Source: Gorsachius magnificus
Lineage: Eukaryota; Chordata; Aves; Pelecaniformes; Ardeidae
Assembly (NCBI GenBank): GCA_034008185.1
Contig: CM067081.1
Coordinates: 79,938,765 to 80,002,764 of the forward strand
Length of the DNA stretch: 64,000 bases
Direction of reading: 5' to 3'
Shown here: one piece after another, positions 63,087 to 64,000 of the stretch
Numbering within the stretch: the first letter of the stretch is position 1
Layout: each line of letters opens with the position of its first letter
Translations under genes and position numbers: made by a program
The notes under the pieces: model-generated
Database searches by the model: none
Seen by the model: only the letters and a program-made list of their open reading frames with translations
Told to the model about the DNA's origin: nothing

Positions 63087-63127
63087 GGAAGAAAGGAAGG
63101 AAGGAAGGAAAGAAGGAAGGAAGGAAA
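63087..63127. repeat. GGAA microsatellite
   Basis: Around nine GGAA/GAAG units with one AGAA interruption. It is a simple repeat; GGAA is also the ETS-factor core, but no function is shown. Confidence 0.95.
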
Positions 63128-64000
63128 ACTGTTGCTACAACAAAAACAGATAGATAAAATAATTTATTATTGAGTTATGAATTAAAAAAAAAGGCAACAC
63201 TTTACAAAAATGCAAGAAGTCTCCTGGATATTTTGTGTTTGCAGGAGGAGAGGATTAAATGTTATGTTAAAGGAAAAGATTACATCGACCAATAAAAATG
63301 TTTCCCTATGGATCTCATGGTATCAGATCTAATGGTAATGCTCTTTGGAGTATGCTTTATGTATTTATCTTTTTTTAAATTTCTGTTTTAACATCAAAGG
63401 GAAAAAAAGCCCATTAGACTAGCAATAGAAAGCATTAGTTTTTTCTGTGTTTTTTTTCTAGCCTTTTAAAAAAAAAAAAAGAAGCAAATTAAAAAGAGGA
63501 AGTTTTATGTCACCAGTCACTATTGGTAGTTTAACATGCACAGCATTTTCACTGTTTCAGTTTGACATTTGCTTTTTAATGTAAGAACCAACTACTTTGC
63601 AGTTTAATCTCATATGCGGGTGAGAATTTGAATTACTATCCTTGCTAGCCCATCCGTTTCCCTGATTGTTGCTGGCTTCTTCACAGGGATAGAAAACAGC
63701 ACTTCAGTTTCTTCATTGTTATCCACCTGTGATTTTTGCTGGCTGAGAACAAATATGCTCAGTTGTAAAAAAAAGCCATGCTAGCCTTCAGGTCCTTACT
63801 CTTAGAAAGTCATTTAATGTTGGACAAAGGTGGAAGGTTGCTACCACTTGAAACTCTTGATAAATTTATTAAAGGAAGAGATGAAGGATGGCTATGGTAG
63901 TATAAGCTTCTGTATATCACCCTGCCAATATAATCCAACTCTTGCTTAAGTTTTTCTCCATTATTCAAGGTGGGTCAGTGGGTGTTTGGTTTTTTTCAAT
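63128..64000. other. Non-coding end of window
   Basis: AT-rich, with an A-run at about 63468-63480. No gene or repeat family is recognised up to the window edge. Confidence 0.5.

Noticed and set aside
1..64000. tRNA, rRNA, CRISPR arrays, bacterial operons
   Set aside because: None seen. The sequence is vertebrate non-coding DNA; a tRNA search program was not available, so a degenerate tRNA-derived element could have been missed.

Overview
This is vertebrate nuclear DNA, almost certainly from a bird. It is AT-rich and has no bacterial-style gene packing. Its recognisable repeats are chicken-repeat-1 (CR1) LINEs with the typical 3' tail (ATTCTATGAT-type repeats) and long terminal repeats (LTRs) of the avian ERVL type (TG...CA ends, 5-bp target duplications). 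I cannot name the species. The lack of any convincing conserved multi-exon gene suggests a long intron or an intergenic stretch of a large chromosome.

Layout. 1-9599 is mostly unassigned AT-rich DNA with an 11-bp-arm hairpin (2741-2766), a 32-bp tandem duplication (2804-2867) and a slightly GC-richer patch (about 3540-4060). At 9605-10202 is a solo LTR of family A with a perfect TTAAT target duplication. A candidate non-coding exon lies at 11191-11294. At 17029-17912 is a solo LTR of family B. At 18800-19324 (minus) is the most protein-like unexplained stretch: a decayed coding fragment with one stop and a frame change. An old minus-strand CR1 reverse-transcriptase fragment lies at 23699-24078. 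A younger minus-strand CR1 3' fragment is at 33691-34006. A second family A solo LTR follows at 34800-35382. A G-rich, CpG-poor block (43178-43520) sits just before a second family B solo LTR (43694-44722). Two plus-strand CR1 copies follow: 49358-49902 (3' end, ORF2 C-terminus open) and 51950-53301 (carries most of the reverse-transcriptase domain, broken by a single TAA). The last 10 kb hold a candidate exon (57970-58202), a 250-bp polypyrimidine tract (59734-59990) and a GGAA microsatellite (63087-63127).

Nothing here works together as a pathway. The structure is that of a retroelement graveyard in non-coding DNA. The four solo LTRs all point the same way and alternate A-B-A-B; each probably marks a former ERV insertion reduced by LTR-LTR recombination. 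I found no complete host gene, tRNA, rRNA or CRISPR array, and no clear new system. The items most worth a search are the 18.8-19.3 kb coding-like fragment and the two splice-site-bounded candidate exons.
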